DNA of 64,000 bases from Linanthus parryae (lineage: Eukaryota > Streptophyta > Magnoliopsida > Ericales > Polemoniaceae), in the NCBI GenBank assembly GCA_023055425.1, contig JALGPY010000012.1:10909922-10973921 (forward strand). Direction: 5' to 3'. Below, in pieces: positions 34,796 through 46,387 of this stretch. The position numbers were made by a program, and so were the translations under genes. Position 1 is the first letter of the stretch; each line of letters begins with the position of its first letter. The notes under the pieces were generated by a model. It was not told the DNA's origin. It made no database searches and saw only the letters and a list, made by a program, of their open reading frames with translations.

Positions 34796-35840
34796 CATAA
34801 AAATATAGGAGTGAACCTCCTCCAAGAATCAAACAAAACGAATCAAAACGTGTTCTAATCGATTTATGGGTACAATGCAAGACCTAAAATCAATTTCCTG
34901 GCCCCCAATGATTACAAATATGCAATTATTAAGTGTCTTGCTGAAGGAAACCAAGAGTTACCTCTCTCCGAAAACAATGGTGAACTTCGGCGGGGATGAA
35001 ACCTGGTTTCTGACAAGCTTCTCGATATTCGTAAAACTGGTTGCGGAAAATTGGTTCCTTAGCTTCGTTCTCTCTTTGATAACACCAAAGAGCAAGATTT
35101 ACCCGAGAATTACTAACGGTGAATGCGAATTCGAGGAGTTTAGTGGCTAGGGTTCTTCCATTTCTTACCGAGTTTCCGACCACTTTTCTTAGCGGATAAT
35201 TCAATTCACCGAGGGCTTTAGTTTGTCGTGGTCTGGGCTACTCCTAGCTCCAATAGTTTTGCAAACAGAGGAGAATTGGTACTGGTGCTATGCGTGTGGT
35301 GCTCACGGTGGTTATGAAGAAGTTCATTAGGAAGGAGGAAACATTGGGTATTTTTATAGTTGTACAAGATGCTGGTGCATCTGCTGTGGACGGAGGAGGT
35401 GGAGACACTTGTCTAGGCGAGGTGGCGATGAATAGTATTCAGGAAGCAACCTCAAGTTCATAGTTGGGGTCTTTTTTGTAATTTTCTACAAATCAGGGGG
35501 TTGAAATGGAATTAAGTTAATATTAATTTTTTTCTGAAATCATAACTTCTACCCCATTACTTCAAACTATTCCCAGTTACTTTCACAATACCAAGGATTT
35601 TAAGTTTGGATAGACATGAGCCTAAAACGCTATTTTCAAACATTACATATTTAACCCCCAAAGTTATGATACTTTCACATTCACCCCCATAAATTTCGGA
35701 GCACCACTCCGGTAAATTTCATCAGGCTAAAGTCAATCCCAATCTATACTAAACTAGGGAAACTAGAAATGTTCAGTATATACTCTTTCTAAAAAAAAAA
35801 CTTTTGCACTTAAATCCCTAGAAAATTCCAGAGTGTTACA
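34796..35840 (-). mobile_element. Probable gypsy LTR sequence
   Basis: The right edge GAGTGTTACA at 35840 reads TGTAACACTCTGGAATTTTC on the minus strand, a common start for plant gypsy LTRs and like the LTR at 54355. No partner LTR, TSD or left boundary could be fixed. Open frames at 34866-35204 have no recognisable domain. Confidence 0.35.
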
Positions 35841-36968
35841 CCTACACAATGTTCCTTCTAATTTCTCCCTCTAAGGCTTAACAATGCCTTCTCTAATTCG
35901 TCCGTACTTGCTAGAATTTCAATAGGTTTACAGCCAAATTTACAAAGTGGTTACAATCAGTTATGCTACATAAATAACTTCCGATAACTACCTCTAAATT
36001 GTCCCAACTACGTAGCCACATGTCCAGCAAACAGAAGCATCATGCGGCTAACCTAACAACACCGGATTCTGCTGCAACTGTGCAACGGAACTGCACAAGG
36101 TCTGGTGCTACTTCCAAGGAGCATTTCTGTCCTTTGTAACAACTTTTCAGGCTGAAACTTGGCAGCAAACCCGCCCTTGTTCCACCATCCTTTTGGCCCT
36201 GAAAAGACACCCACGAGCAGCGACTTATCGGCAACAAAACAACAAGCGAACAACGGCCTAAACACTGCACGACACAAATATGGTAGCAAACCGGACAGCG
36301 AACAACATCCTTGAATGGTTCATAACCAGCTTCAAACACGGCAGCGAAAAAACGGTAATCACCAAGGAGAAATAGGGTCTGACCGTGGACAAGAACTGGC
36401 AACACCATCAGAATTTATTCCCAAAATTCCGGCTGCATAATACATCCAGAACTTAACCGAACTTCCGTCTACGTCTCTGCCAACAACGGCAGCCCACTGC
36501 ACCAAAGCGAGTGCCCAACGACGAGCGTTAAACGGATCAAGTTTTAGCACATAGTTGATTAAATGTGTGGACTTGGTGCACCAACATTGCACCAAGGTTA
36601 TAGGGGCGTAACAACATGGGCGATGGATTTTAATTTTGTTTTCATACTATTATAGATTGAGTTTCATCTGGTTTCTAACATTTGGATTTGTACTGAGTTC
36701 ATTTGTGATAATTGATGAACCGGAGAACGGATTCCTAACATTTGGATTTCAATTTTTTTGATTCCTAATATTTAGATTTACTCCAAGCACATGAACACCA
36801 AAAACATAAAAAACGTGACACAAACAATTAGGGACAAAATTATAAAAAAAAATGTTATAAATGAACTTTATGGATGGAGGTATGACAGAAGGGGGAATTT
36901 GTCCTCAGTTTTTTTCTGTTACAGGGGTAGTGTAGTGAATTGTTCAAAACAGGGGGAGGGGGAGTTTA
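35841..36968. other. Unassigned stretch
   Basis: There is no recognised gene. Minus-strand open frames at 36040-36595 (up to 122 codons) have unremarkable Cys/Leu-rich translations without a known motif and overlap one another in several frames, so I do not call them. The part nearest 36950 should include sequence upstream of the mL54 transcription unit, before a MITE moved in. Confidence 0.4.
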
Positions 36969-37589
36969 GGATTGCAACTCAGGCGGGCGGGGCAGGTTGA
37001 CACCTTTGTCCAAGCCCAAGACCGAGTTCTGTCAATGTTGCCCGACCCAGGTTAGGAGCATCGCTAGCCCATCCAAGCCCAAATTCGAACAAACCAATTC
37101 GGGCAAGCCCATTAAACTAAATAAATTAACATAATTATCACATTCAACTCAATTAAAATTGTTTCCTTAAAGTTAAATTAATAACTTCCAAATGTCACAC
37201 TTCATTTTTTTATTATTTAAGGCTAAAAAATAATGAATATATTGTTAAAAAATATTATCCACCCATACAAGAGAATACTAAATATTTTCTGAAAAAATTT
37301 GATTATTTATGAGCATAAACATAATCAAAAGTATCACTAGAAAAATAATAGATTCTTGATATATATGATATATAATACTCACCAAATATAACATTTATAG
37401 GTAATGAGTATACAAATCGGGTAATTCGGGCTAGCCAATATTCGTACCCAAGCCCAACCCTAATTGCAATTCGGGTTGACAATATTTGCCCGAGCCCATC
37501 CAAATTACTCAAAACATGTTCCCAGACCCGAATTTTAGTCCGGGCTGGGTTCGGGTTGGTCGGGTTGAGCCCGTCCAAGTTGCACCCCA
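36969..37589. mobile_element. hAT-type MITE, copy 2
   Basis: About 620 bp, homologous to 12782-13464 over both ends and the middle (ACACCTTTGTCCAAGCCCAA, CCAAATTCGAACAAACCAAT, CCGTCCAAGTTGCACCCC). The 8-bp flanks (GGGGAGTT / GGCAAGTG) match at only 5 positions, so the TSD has decayed. It sits ~90 bp upstream of the mL54 5'UTR exon and so may have moved or replaced part of that promoter. Confidence 0.75.
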
Positions 37590-37639
37590 GGCAAGTGTCT
37601 TTTTTCCTAAAAATAGGGGTGCATAGTTTTTTTTTAACC

Positions 37640-37709
37640 CATAAAGTACACAGTGGAAAAGGCAGACATATCTGATTTTCATTTCAGCCTTAGCGCCGTC
37701 GATCGATCT

Positions 37710-37796
<87 letters not shown>

Positions 37797-37880
37797 AAAA
37801 AAGGGTAGTAGGACGAAAAGAAACCACCGTCGCCTTCGCCGTCCAGGATCCGACGCCGTTCTCGCCGTCGTCTTCTTTCG
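37640..37880 (+). promoter_or_regulatory. mL54 proximal promoter and 5'UTR exon
   Basis: This is homologous to the duplicated units at 5530, 6531 and 10371 (CATTTCAGCCTTAGCGCCGTC, then GGACGAAAAGAAACCACC and GTCGCCTTCGCCGTCC). The exon is inferred to end at TTCTTTCG/GTAATC (donor GT 37881-37882). The first base of the transcript cannot be fixed. A GA repeat of 86 bp occupies the middle of the exon; the duplicates lack it. Confidence 0.55.
37710..37795. repeat. (GA)43 microsatellite in the 5'UTR
   Basis: An uninterrupted GA tract. The homologous place in copies A, B and C reads GAGAAAGAGATTAGAGCAGAG or similar, so the expansion is specific to this locus. In plants, GA/CT repeats near transcription starts can bind BBR/BPC factors; a role here is only a possibility. 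Confidence 0.95.
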
Positions 37881-38411
37881 GTAATCAAATCCTTTCCTAC
37901 TCTCCCTATTTCTCTCTCGTTGTGATTTGTTTGCATGAATCCGTCTATGTGTATGTAATGGTTGTGACTGATGTTTATCAATTTTTGTGGCCTTATTTAT
38001 TGTTTACGAACAATGATTACTTTTTTCACCCTTGAAAACTTTTGATTTCTTATGAGACGGGATTGACATTGATCAGAGACAGGTGCACCATGGTCCATGG
38101 GCTTGAGAGGGTTGTTCTCCCTTCGACAACTTTGGAATTGACTATATGCCCTTCCTTGAAATGCACTTTGCATTCTATACTTGGCTGAGTTCAGTATTCG
38201 CACCCTACCCTTCATTCGTGAGAGAGGACAATACGTTTTGTCTTTTACCCCCGAAGGTAGATCGCAAATTCGAATTCACCAGCTGGTTCAATAGCAAATT
38301 TATTTTTTTCCTTCTATATACTAAAAGGGATGCCTCCTTGAAGTTCATGTGAAATGTAAGAAGACACCAACAGTTCTTGCAATGCCAAAGTCTCATAAAA
38401 CACTTATATTC

Positions 38412-39588
38412 ATAGTTTTTAAAATCGGGCCGGACCGGCCAGTGTCCAGTTTAGCTATTGGACCGCATATGTAGGGAACATGTAAAAACCGGCGGTTTGA
38501 GAGAACCGGTGAACCGGCCGGTTCTGACCGGTTTTACCGATTTTTGCACAAATTATTGAAAATACAAAATTACCCCCTATTTTGACATAAAAATGAGGAT
38601 ATACTGGTAATTTCGTGACAACCAAGCCCTAGGTGGGCAAGTCAATGCCTGACCCGTCATGGAACCAAAAAATCTGGTCTCACTGCTGCTCTGCTCTCAA
38701 CCCGTTCCCATCTCTCTCACTCACTGTCGGCGTCGAGGCTCTCTACTCTGCGCGCCGGCAAGGGCACCGGCAACTACCCAACGGTCTCCGCCAGCACCGC
38801 CAAGGCGATAACGGCTGCGCCGCTCCACCGCCCCTCTGCTCTCACGAGTCACCGCCGCTCCACCGCCCGATTCACAGCCACAGCCTCACAGGTACGGCTC
38901 CTTCCCCAATCTGTTTATTAGGGTTAAGATGCAATTTTCTAATTGTTGAAAATCTAAGGTATTCAAGCTCATTTGGTTTACTTGTTTCATGTTTTATGTC
39001 TGGAGTTTTTGATAATAAAGCATGTCTAGGTTACCTTCTAGTTGTCCTGTGAATTATTATGCTTATTTACCACTTCAGACCAAACTTAATTATTCTAAAT
39101 TACGTTGTAATTGATCCAAAAGCTAGGTAGATAATTGAATTGGCAATGATTATTGGGAACTTACAGACGGATTGTCTTTGTTTTTGCTCGGTCCTTAAGA
39201 TCGCATTACATCCTTACCCTCCTTGAGTTCCATAACTTGTTTTAATACCCCGCATGTATAAATTGGGTTCCTATACCCCAAGGAATGGGTCACAATATAG
39301 GCGTCATATATGTGGAGAACTTGGCTGTTATCAGAAATTCCTCTCAAAGAGATAACTAAATTTGAGCATTTCAGTAGCTATTTGAAAGCCGAACAAATAA
39401 TCTTTGTTTGCTACTAGGTTTTGCTTGAGAAATCCGTATTTATCTAATGCAAATTCTGTAATAATGGCATCTTTTTGGCTCAAGTTTAGCTGTGCAACTC
39501 AAGAGATAGACTCTCCGGTGCATTGCTTGAATTTTGAAAATTTTCCTTAGGCCCCACTGGGGTAAATTCCTGGATCCGCCCCTGTGTA
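38412..39588. mobile_element. Composite insertion in the mL54 intron
   Basis: It is absent from duplicate copies A and B. The left end starts ATAGTTTTTAAAATCGGGCC with GGACCGGCC / AACCGGTGAACCGGCCGG words. A GC-rich exon-like segment (38640-38890, open frame 38633-39052) is followed by donor-like CAG/GTACGG. The right end reads AGGCCCCACTGGGG, then GGATCCGCCCCTG, whose complement CAGGGGCGGATCC resembles a hAT terminus. I found no matching TSD, so it may be two elements or an element with captured exon. The open frame is not recognised. Confidence 0.45.
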
Positions 39589-39863
39589 AAGGGGATAAAC
39601 CTACCTCTTAGTAGCTTAACTCCAATATGTAATAATTCGGTCCCTTTTCAAGCTTCCACAGTACAATCATCAAGTGCTCTTCTCCGTAGCACCCCCACCC
39701 CACCATGCTTCACCAAAACAAATCCTATACAGGGTGGAAAACAACTAGTGATGACACGTGAGCAATTGTAGGCGACTTATCTTGGACCTGAAAGAAAATA
39801 TAAAACATAGGAGACTCAGCCATTTTTCCAACAATCGTGGAGGCCTTTTTAGATATACTAGTA

Positions 39864-40450
39864 CAGTAAAACCTCTATTACTTCGTCATCGATCGGAATT
39901 TGAATGGTATCCGCCAACATTTCTTCAATGCTTTGAACCTTGTTACATTCATTATTTCACCAGGATAATCTAGCAACTGATTCACATCCATTTTGTGCTG
40001 ATAATGCATACCCGTAATCAAGTTCTCAACCTCACAAATGTCTTCTTCAGAATTTACATCGTTTAAATCACTTGAGCCGGTTGGATTCGCCGAACGAATT
40101 TTATAGTGTCGAAAGCAATTTGCTATAGCCTCTTGATAACATCTAAAACATTAATCTTTTCCGGAGAAGAAATGTCCAACTCTTAACCTTCGAAAATCTT
40201 ACGGTACAACGGTAGTACATTTTAAAGGCTCTCATTATCCCAGCATCACATGGTTGAATTTTTGAAGTAATGTTTGGTGGTAGAAAAAACAACTCAATGT
40301 TTTGCAACCCTAGGATATTCTTAAAAATTTGAAGCTCATACGCAAAACCTCTTTAAATTAATAAATTATTAATTTATTGATATAATAATATCTCGCTAAA
40401 TTAATAAAATATCCCGGTCCCAACAGTATTAATTTTTAGAGGTTTTACTG
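39864..40450 (-). mobile_element. Emigrant/Lemi1-like pogo element with transposase remnant
   Basis: The 587 bp element has inverted ends CAGTAAAACCTCTATTA and TTTTTAGAGGTTTTACTG, and a TA target duplication on both sides (39862-39863, 40451-40452). The minus strand at about 40200-40310 encodes a piece of pogo/Tigger-type DDE transposase, recognisable as ELFFLPPNITSKIQPCDAG followed by IMRAFKMYYR. It is therefore an internally deleted derivative of an autonomous pogo element and cannot move alone. It sits next to the CTAG end of the Helitron. Confidence 0.85.
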
Positions 40451-41649
40451 TAAGGTGCACGTGAGCAACATTACTTTTTTGTATTTGATAACATGAGGGA
40501 AAATTAATGTTGAACTCATGATCAGGTCCGATGTAGCTTAATTCCAGTTTCTTGAACAAAAATACATTGCAACTTATGTGACAAATATCTGAGATCTAAG
40601 ATTGCCAAAACATACCTACATGGCTCAAAATTCCTGGGCATATCGAAGCCACTTATACTACAGCACATTAACAAGACTTGCCATTACTAAATACAGTGGA
40701 CAAAATATTAGCTCCCAAACTTAAATTGCAACAATTTACTGCTGGAGGTAATGGTTGACGGAAAGAGTTAAATATTTCCCGATAATTGTTCTCTGTCTAG
40801 CAAGGCTTTGAGAAAAGAGTCATTGATAATGATGTGAATCTGAAGAAATGCATTTGTCATACATATTCTATCTTCAAATTTTCCCGAAACTTATAAGTTT
40901 AATTCCTTTAACTTCTTAAAATTTTTGAGCATTTCTATTGTTCCAATCAACAAACGAACAGATCATTTCCAAGTGATGAAATCAAATTTTGAACTTGCCT
41001 TGGGGGGGGGGGGGCAACCTTTAAGCCCAATACTGAAAGGACAAGAAACCGTTGGTTCTTAAGTGGTGACGCATCTTAACTTCTTAGATTATTACAAAAG
41101 AATTGAATGTCTTACATTTTTAGAACTATTATGACATTTGAATTCCCTTTTAAAGGTTCAGGAGATGAAAATGCTGAAGTCGAAGTCTTCTTTATCGGGT
41201 TTATAAAGAAAGATGAGTCATTTTAGTGTAGGGCCAGATAACTAATCTAGAAGAGAAGGGAATCAAATTATCAAATAGTTATCATAGATGCAAGGGTAGA
41301 GAGAGGACATTTCTCTGAGTTGCCACGATGGGGAGTAGGGGGAGAAACACGTTAAGGGGGGTTCACATAACAAGTGTGTGTGTGTGTGGGGGGGGGACCA
41401 CTTGGGTGTGTCATGGTTCCTCCTATCCCAACTACTTACCATGGTAAGAAATTTACGCACTTAAAAGTTCAACTTTTTGCTCTCTCAACTGTAATATATT
41501 GTCCAATAGTTATGTCCACAATACCAATATTTTTTTTAGGAAACATGGGCAATTAATACTACTGCTAGTCCCTATGTTAATTTGCACTAAAAAGATCTAA
41601 CAATTACTTGGCTGATGGGGTGATTATAAATATCTATGCTTCCTACCCT

Positions 41650-41712
41650 TTTGATTGGCTGATGGGGTTATCAAACTTCTTGATTGGCTGATGGGGTTAT
41701 CAAACTTCTTGA
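41650..41712. repeat. 29-bp tandem duplication
   Basis: TTGATTGGCTGATGGGG followed by TTATCAAACTTC occurs twice in direct succession, with a third partial GGCTGATGGGG upstream near 41611. It lies inside the putative Helitron and has no obvious role. Confidence 0.85.
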
Positions 41713-44700
41713 TTGAGTTTCATAATTAGTTAGCAGGAAAGAAGAGATGTAGGTGCAAAACTCACAAGACAAGACAAACCAACAAATACAGACTGGATAA
41801 GTAATCACGAATGAATAAATGTATTTGAATTGATTTACCTTTCATTATTCATTAAAACTTACACATTAAAAAAGCTAGAAAAGATAAGTGAAGAAGCAAT
41901 AATCAAATAATAGAATTGATAGGATAGAATAGTACCTTAAACGTTCATGTGGCCATGTCCATGATCTTCCATTCCCAAAACAGCATCACAGATACATTCA
42001 GCTGAAAATGTATATTAATATGCCACTAACAATACTGTTTGCTAAATTGACCGGTGCATGCGCTCACTATATTAAGGGTTCTTCTCCCCGTTCCCCAAAT
42101 CTACCTGACTTACCCGAAGATAAGGTGGAGTTTAATGAGAATCCTTCATACCCTGCCCAGAGGGCAATATGATAATAGCGGTACTGCCTTACGCCTTACC
42201 TTCTCGAGACAGCCACACTCTATACCTCACCTGCAAAATTCTAAGTTATGCTCAAGCAAAGTCGTGAAACTGTAACTTCTGTAGCTATCTGCTTCCTAAT
42301 CGATTCACTATAATGACCAGGAAAGGTACTTCGAAGAAGGATTTTACAATAGGCTCTTGCACAATCTTAAGAAATTCAAACTATAAAGTCAATTTGAGGC
42401 TTGTGGATCCACGCAAATTAATCATCATCCATTGTTGATCAGATCTACATACCCTACCTCAACCATCTCTCAAGAGTGACATTTTGAAAACGATTCAACT
42501 CCATCTCTCTGTATGATATGTCATTGGTTCCTAACATATCCCCTCTTCTAGCTACACCTATACAGTTGCCATTATTAATTAAAAGTGGAGTTCAGATAAA
42601 AACTTAGGTAGTGTACAATTTAGAGCTGGAAAGGAGCATATACATGAGAGGAGCATATACATTTATTGTTCATCTGGCATGGAATTAGGAAGAAACTCTT
42701 GTACAATTAAGAGTTAAGAAGTTGCAATCACAATGTTGTGGATATGAGTTGAATGGCGTATACAAGCAATTCCCACTCAAAATTCCCCAATAATAAATGG
42801 TCATGGAAAGCTACTACTAGAAGTAAGTATTGTAATTTAACAAGATTTATCCTTAGTCAGCCAATAAGTTTGCCATTTTGTTGATGATTTCAATATCAGC
42901 TAGCACGCAAACTTTTTTTAATTCTTCTCAAGACTTCTTAATGTTTGACTATGCAACCCATCATTTGTAATGCATACTTTTTGGGGGTAAAATTGCACTT
43001 GTCATAAAGAGGAATTTCAGGTCTCGATTTCTTTCTTTTAAAAGGACTCTCTTATGGAAATGATTGTACAAGGTCTATCTAAGCACATATCCAGAACATC
43101 TCTCGAATAGATAGTAAGAGAAATTGTCAATATCAATATGAATGTTCCACAGTGAAACTCATATTACCATCAAAATAGAATGCGGACCTAATAAACCAAT
43201 CTAAATAGCCAATTTTCTGGTGTCCTACAAGGACAAAGCAAGCACAGTATAATCAATTACTCATGTCATCTGTTTGGTACCTCAAACTTAGGCGATATCC
43301 ATCCGTGAACATGGTAATATTAATATTGAGGCAATTTAATTTGACAGTAAGGGGTTTTCTTCCGATGAGAAAGAATTATGAACACCTTGGCCTTTGTCGT
43401 TCACAACATACAATACCAATATGTACAAAATCTAATGAGTTAGCTATGGGCTTTGTAAAAGACTAATTTGGAGGGACACTTCTTTAAGAAGTTGTCTGGA
43501 ACAGAGTTCGCTTAGGAGGAAGATGAAATGGTATTATGGTTGCCATTCAGACACACTGTGATGGAATACAAAAAGTCTAAATCAATCAACTATAAAACTC
43601 AAAAACAAATTGATAAAGAAATGTTAGAGACTATGCAGAAAGATGATAGCAGTTAAGCTATTGGATTGTAGCTATTGTAGACGCTATGGTCTCCTTTGCA
43701 GCACTATAGAAGCTTGCACTCTCCAAAATCTTGGGTTTGACCGAACAAAGGCAATTCTGCAATTCACTTATTCGATAATATTAACTGAACCAGAGCAACA
43801 TATAAAAACTAATTGGCTAACGGCTAACAATCCCAACACCCCCTCTAACAATTAACTAATTGTGCTAACCCCCCCACCCCCAAACAATTAAAATACTTCC
43901 TAATACTTTAATAATTAAAATAAACTAATAAATTAAAAACTATGCTGCCATGTCTTGCGCCGTGTCCGTTGGATGCATACTCGTACCAAAAGATTTTACG
44001 TTCCTTTAATAGATTTTTTTTTTATCAAACTTCAGAAGGTCTTCCAATCTGATTAAGCAAGAGCCAAGATTTAGAATAGCTACGAACCATGACGACACTC
44101 CAGGAGAGTTCCATGTAACCACCTTTGCCAAATCGAAAACACGACCCTCATATCACCATGTTTTCTTCAAAAATCTGAACTATAGAATTTCCATGAAACA
44201 AACTAAATAGTAATAGAAACAAATCTACTACCAATACCTCATAGTCCAAGCTTAGTATGGCCCAGTCCGTGCGCTTCATGTTATAGTTGAAATTCACACA
44301 GATTCAAGAAGTGATTGGATAATTAATAGTTAGAAAGGAGGAAGGCCGGACCTGATCGTGTTCACGAGTCATAGGCAAATCCAGTGAGGTTGGCTAGGCA
44401 TGTTCTGCCTCATCTTCTTCGCCATCTTTTCTTGATCATAAAGCTCTTATGACGCCGCGATATCAATCTCCAATGAGAACATAAATCAGGCACAGGAACA
44501 ATAACTTCCGGAAATTGACTGAACATACGTCGGTGAGAGAGGGAGAGATGAGAGGACTTTCATGATTTTTGCGTTCCAGTGTTGTGCAGCCGAGAGCGAC
44601 GACCAAGAAGACATGTTCGAATAAACCCTTGGACGTGTGAAGATCGGGATCGCGGCTACTTCTCGGAGCATGAATGGGCAAAACTCAAACGACGTGTTTC

Positions 44701-45105
44701 TTCAATGTAAACTTTTCAGGATATCTCAGTAATTACTCTCTTTTATGGGGTACTTTTGGAAATTCAAAAATACTAGGAACACTTGAATGGGCAGGAACAC
44801 ATATTTAGTTAGGAACACTACAAACTTTTTGGTAGCAGAGATTCTTGCATTTTGTGGGAATTCCGATGATCTCCATATGTATTTGGTTATATGCCTCAAT
44901 AATGCAAGCTCATTTTAGTGATTGGACCTATTCATGTAAAACGTGATTTAAGATGTTTGGTTTGTATGCTTATAGAAATTCTTCGCGTGTGCAGCTGTCG
45001 TAGCGATATTTCGCTACTTATAAGTGTCCTACGCTTGTTTTTGTCTAATACATACGATAAACCAGAAATAGTAGCTTATGTTGATTTTACCCAGGACATA
45101 CGAAG

Positions 45106-45504
45106 ATGGCAATGAACTACGTGAAGTCATTGAGAAGTATTATCACAACCAAAGAAGTAGCTTTGGTGAAAGGACAAAGAATGTACGCTGTAGCTGCCAA
45201 GGCTAAGAAAGGGGGAAAAGGTGGTGCAGCGGCAGATGCTCCAAAAGTATCCACACTCAGCAAAGAAGTGAAATCCTCTACAACAGTTGGGGCCAATATC
45301 CTCAAGGAAGGAACTGACCCTAAATGCTTGCCAGACTCAGAATACCCAGATTGGTTGTGGCACTTGCTTGACAAAAAGCCAGCATTGAGCGCTTTGCGGA
45401 GGAAGAACCCCGAAACTCTCCCTTACGAAGATCTTAAGCGCTTTGTTAAGTTGGACAACCGTGCCAAGATCAAGGAAAACAATGCTGTTAGGGCAAAGAA
45501 TTGA
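45106..45504 (+). CDS. Mitochondrial ribosomal protein mL54 (MRPL37/L54 family)
   Basis: The 132-codon intronless coding region has ATG 12 bases after the inferred 3' splice site and ends in TGA. The N-terminal ~30 residues (MAMNYVKSLRSIITTKEVALVKGQR..) are basic and Ser/Thr-rich without acids until residue 17, consistent with a mitochondrial presequence. A Lys/Gly/Ala-rich linker follows. The conserved part is GANILKEGTDPKCLPDSEYP, DWLWHLLDKKPALSALRRK, then YEDLKRFVKLDNRAKIKENN, the mL54 signature. The protein belongs to the large subunit of the mitochondrial ribosome. The reading frame is intact with no anomalous residues. It is the only clearly functional complete coding sequence in the window. 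Its 5' region was duplicated at 5530-10618. Confidence 0.9.
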   Translation: MAMNYVKSLRSIITTKEVALVKGQRMYAVAAKAKKGGKGGAAADAPKVSTLSKEVKSSTTVGANILKEGTDPKCLPDSEYPDWLWHLLDKKPALSALRRKNPETLPYEDLKRFVKLDNRAKIKENNAVRAKN

Positions 45505-46387
45505 ATTCAAAGTTCTTACTTTTTTTACTGGTAGACCTCCCTTTTTTTTGAGGTAAGGTAAACCTCCTTTTACTTGTTTCCAGATAGTATGCTTCCCAGC
45601 AGAATCTGAGCTGTGATTTTACCTGTCGAATTTAGTGTTAAGATTGCAATCTTGCTGATGAGTTTGCAAGTTCTCGTAGGCGCGAAAATAATCTGATTTT
45701 TCTTTAGCTATTTCTTATGCTGTTGTACAGTCAATCTTGCCTTTCCTTCAATCTATATGTTATGTTTGTGCGGACATGGTGATGTTTTTGTTCATGACTT
45801 TTACCTGAAGAGTGAAGATGGATTACTCGTTCAGTTAGTCGTAACTGGCAAAAACATTGAGTTCATTTGTTGCAAGATATGTTGCATTGTTGCGTGTGTA
45901 TACGATTTTTGTTCTCTTCAGTGCCAACCCAGTTCACTTCAAATTTGCAGAAGAAATACCTTAGGGACTTCTAGACTCCCCCCATTAGAGCTTATATTTG
46001 ACTTAGACCTTTCTGTCAAGTCATTATAAGAAGTTTTTTTTGCCATATACATAGAACATCTTACTACAAATTAAACTAGTAAACTAGTAGTACAATCTAC
46101 ATACAAATCAAGTTCAGTTTCTCAATACAGAATCTGTACAGTAAGGCGAAACAAAAAAAACCAAAAAACACAGAAGCCCCTTTTGGGGAAATTAATGTAC
46201 TCCTCCTACACACTTTCCTGAACATTCCATCTCTGCAGGAAACCGAGACAGAGAGAGGATGATGTACCTATGTATCCTCAGCCCTACTGCAAAAATGATG
46301 TTCCTTGTATAAAATCAAACCCTGCCTCTGGATACCCAGTAAACTTCTCTCATACCAAAATCTTTATCTCAAAGAACTAAACCTCGG
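45505..46387 (+). other. mL54 3' region and unassigned DNA
   Basis: The 3'UTR presumably lies within the first ~300 bases, which are T-rich. No strong polyadenylation signal can be singled out. The open frame at 45757-46029 has no recognisable domain. I see no gene between it and the kinase fragment. Confidence 0.4.

Larger units (their letters stand above)
39858..44841 (-). mobile_element. Putative Helitron in the mL54 intron
   Basis: Alignment with the duplicate copies defines the insertion: AGATAT..TTCTTGCAT is continuous in copy B but interrupted here after A39857 and before T44842. On the minus strand the insert begins TCTCTGCTACC and ends CTAG, and it sits between A and T without a TSD; these are Helitron hallmarks (5' TC, 3' CTRR, A/T target). 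A GTGCACGTG palindrome lies near the 3' end. The length is ~5.0 kb including a pogo element. No Rep/helicase coding was found, so it is non-autonomous. AGGAACAC occurs three times near the 5' end. Open frames at 43263-43855 and 44463-44681 might be captured pieces but are unrecognised. Confidence 0.5.
37881..45094 (+). other. 7.2 kb 5'UTR intron of the mL54 gene
   Basis: The inferred donor is GTAATC at 37881 and the inferred acceptor is TTGATTTTACCCAG at 45081-45094, 11 bases before the ATG. Comparison with the ~1 kb duplicate units shows that 38412-39588 and 39858-44841 are extra DNA; without them the intron would be about 1.05 kb. The rest of the intron aligns with copies A and B in order. 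Confidence 0.6.

Noticed and set aside
36040..36595. Overlapping minus-strand frames of 78-122 codons
   Set aside because: Several frames are open over the same bases and none has a recognisable motif or gene-like context.
37679..37981. 100-codon minus-strand frame with a long Leu-Ser repeat
   Set aside because: It is created by the GA microsatellite and has no coding support.
45117..45374. Minus-strand frame over the mL54 gene
   Set aside because: Antisense shadow of a conserved coding region.
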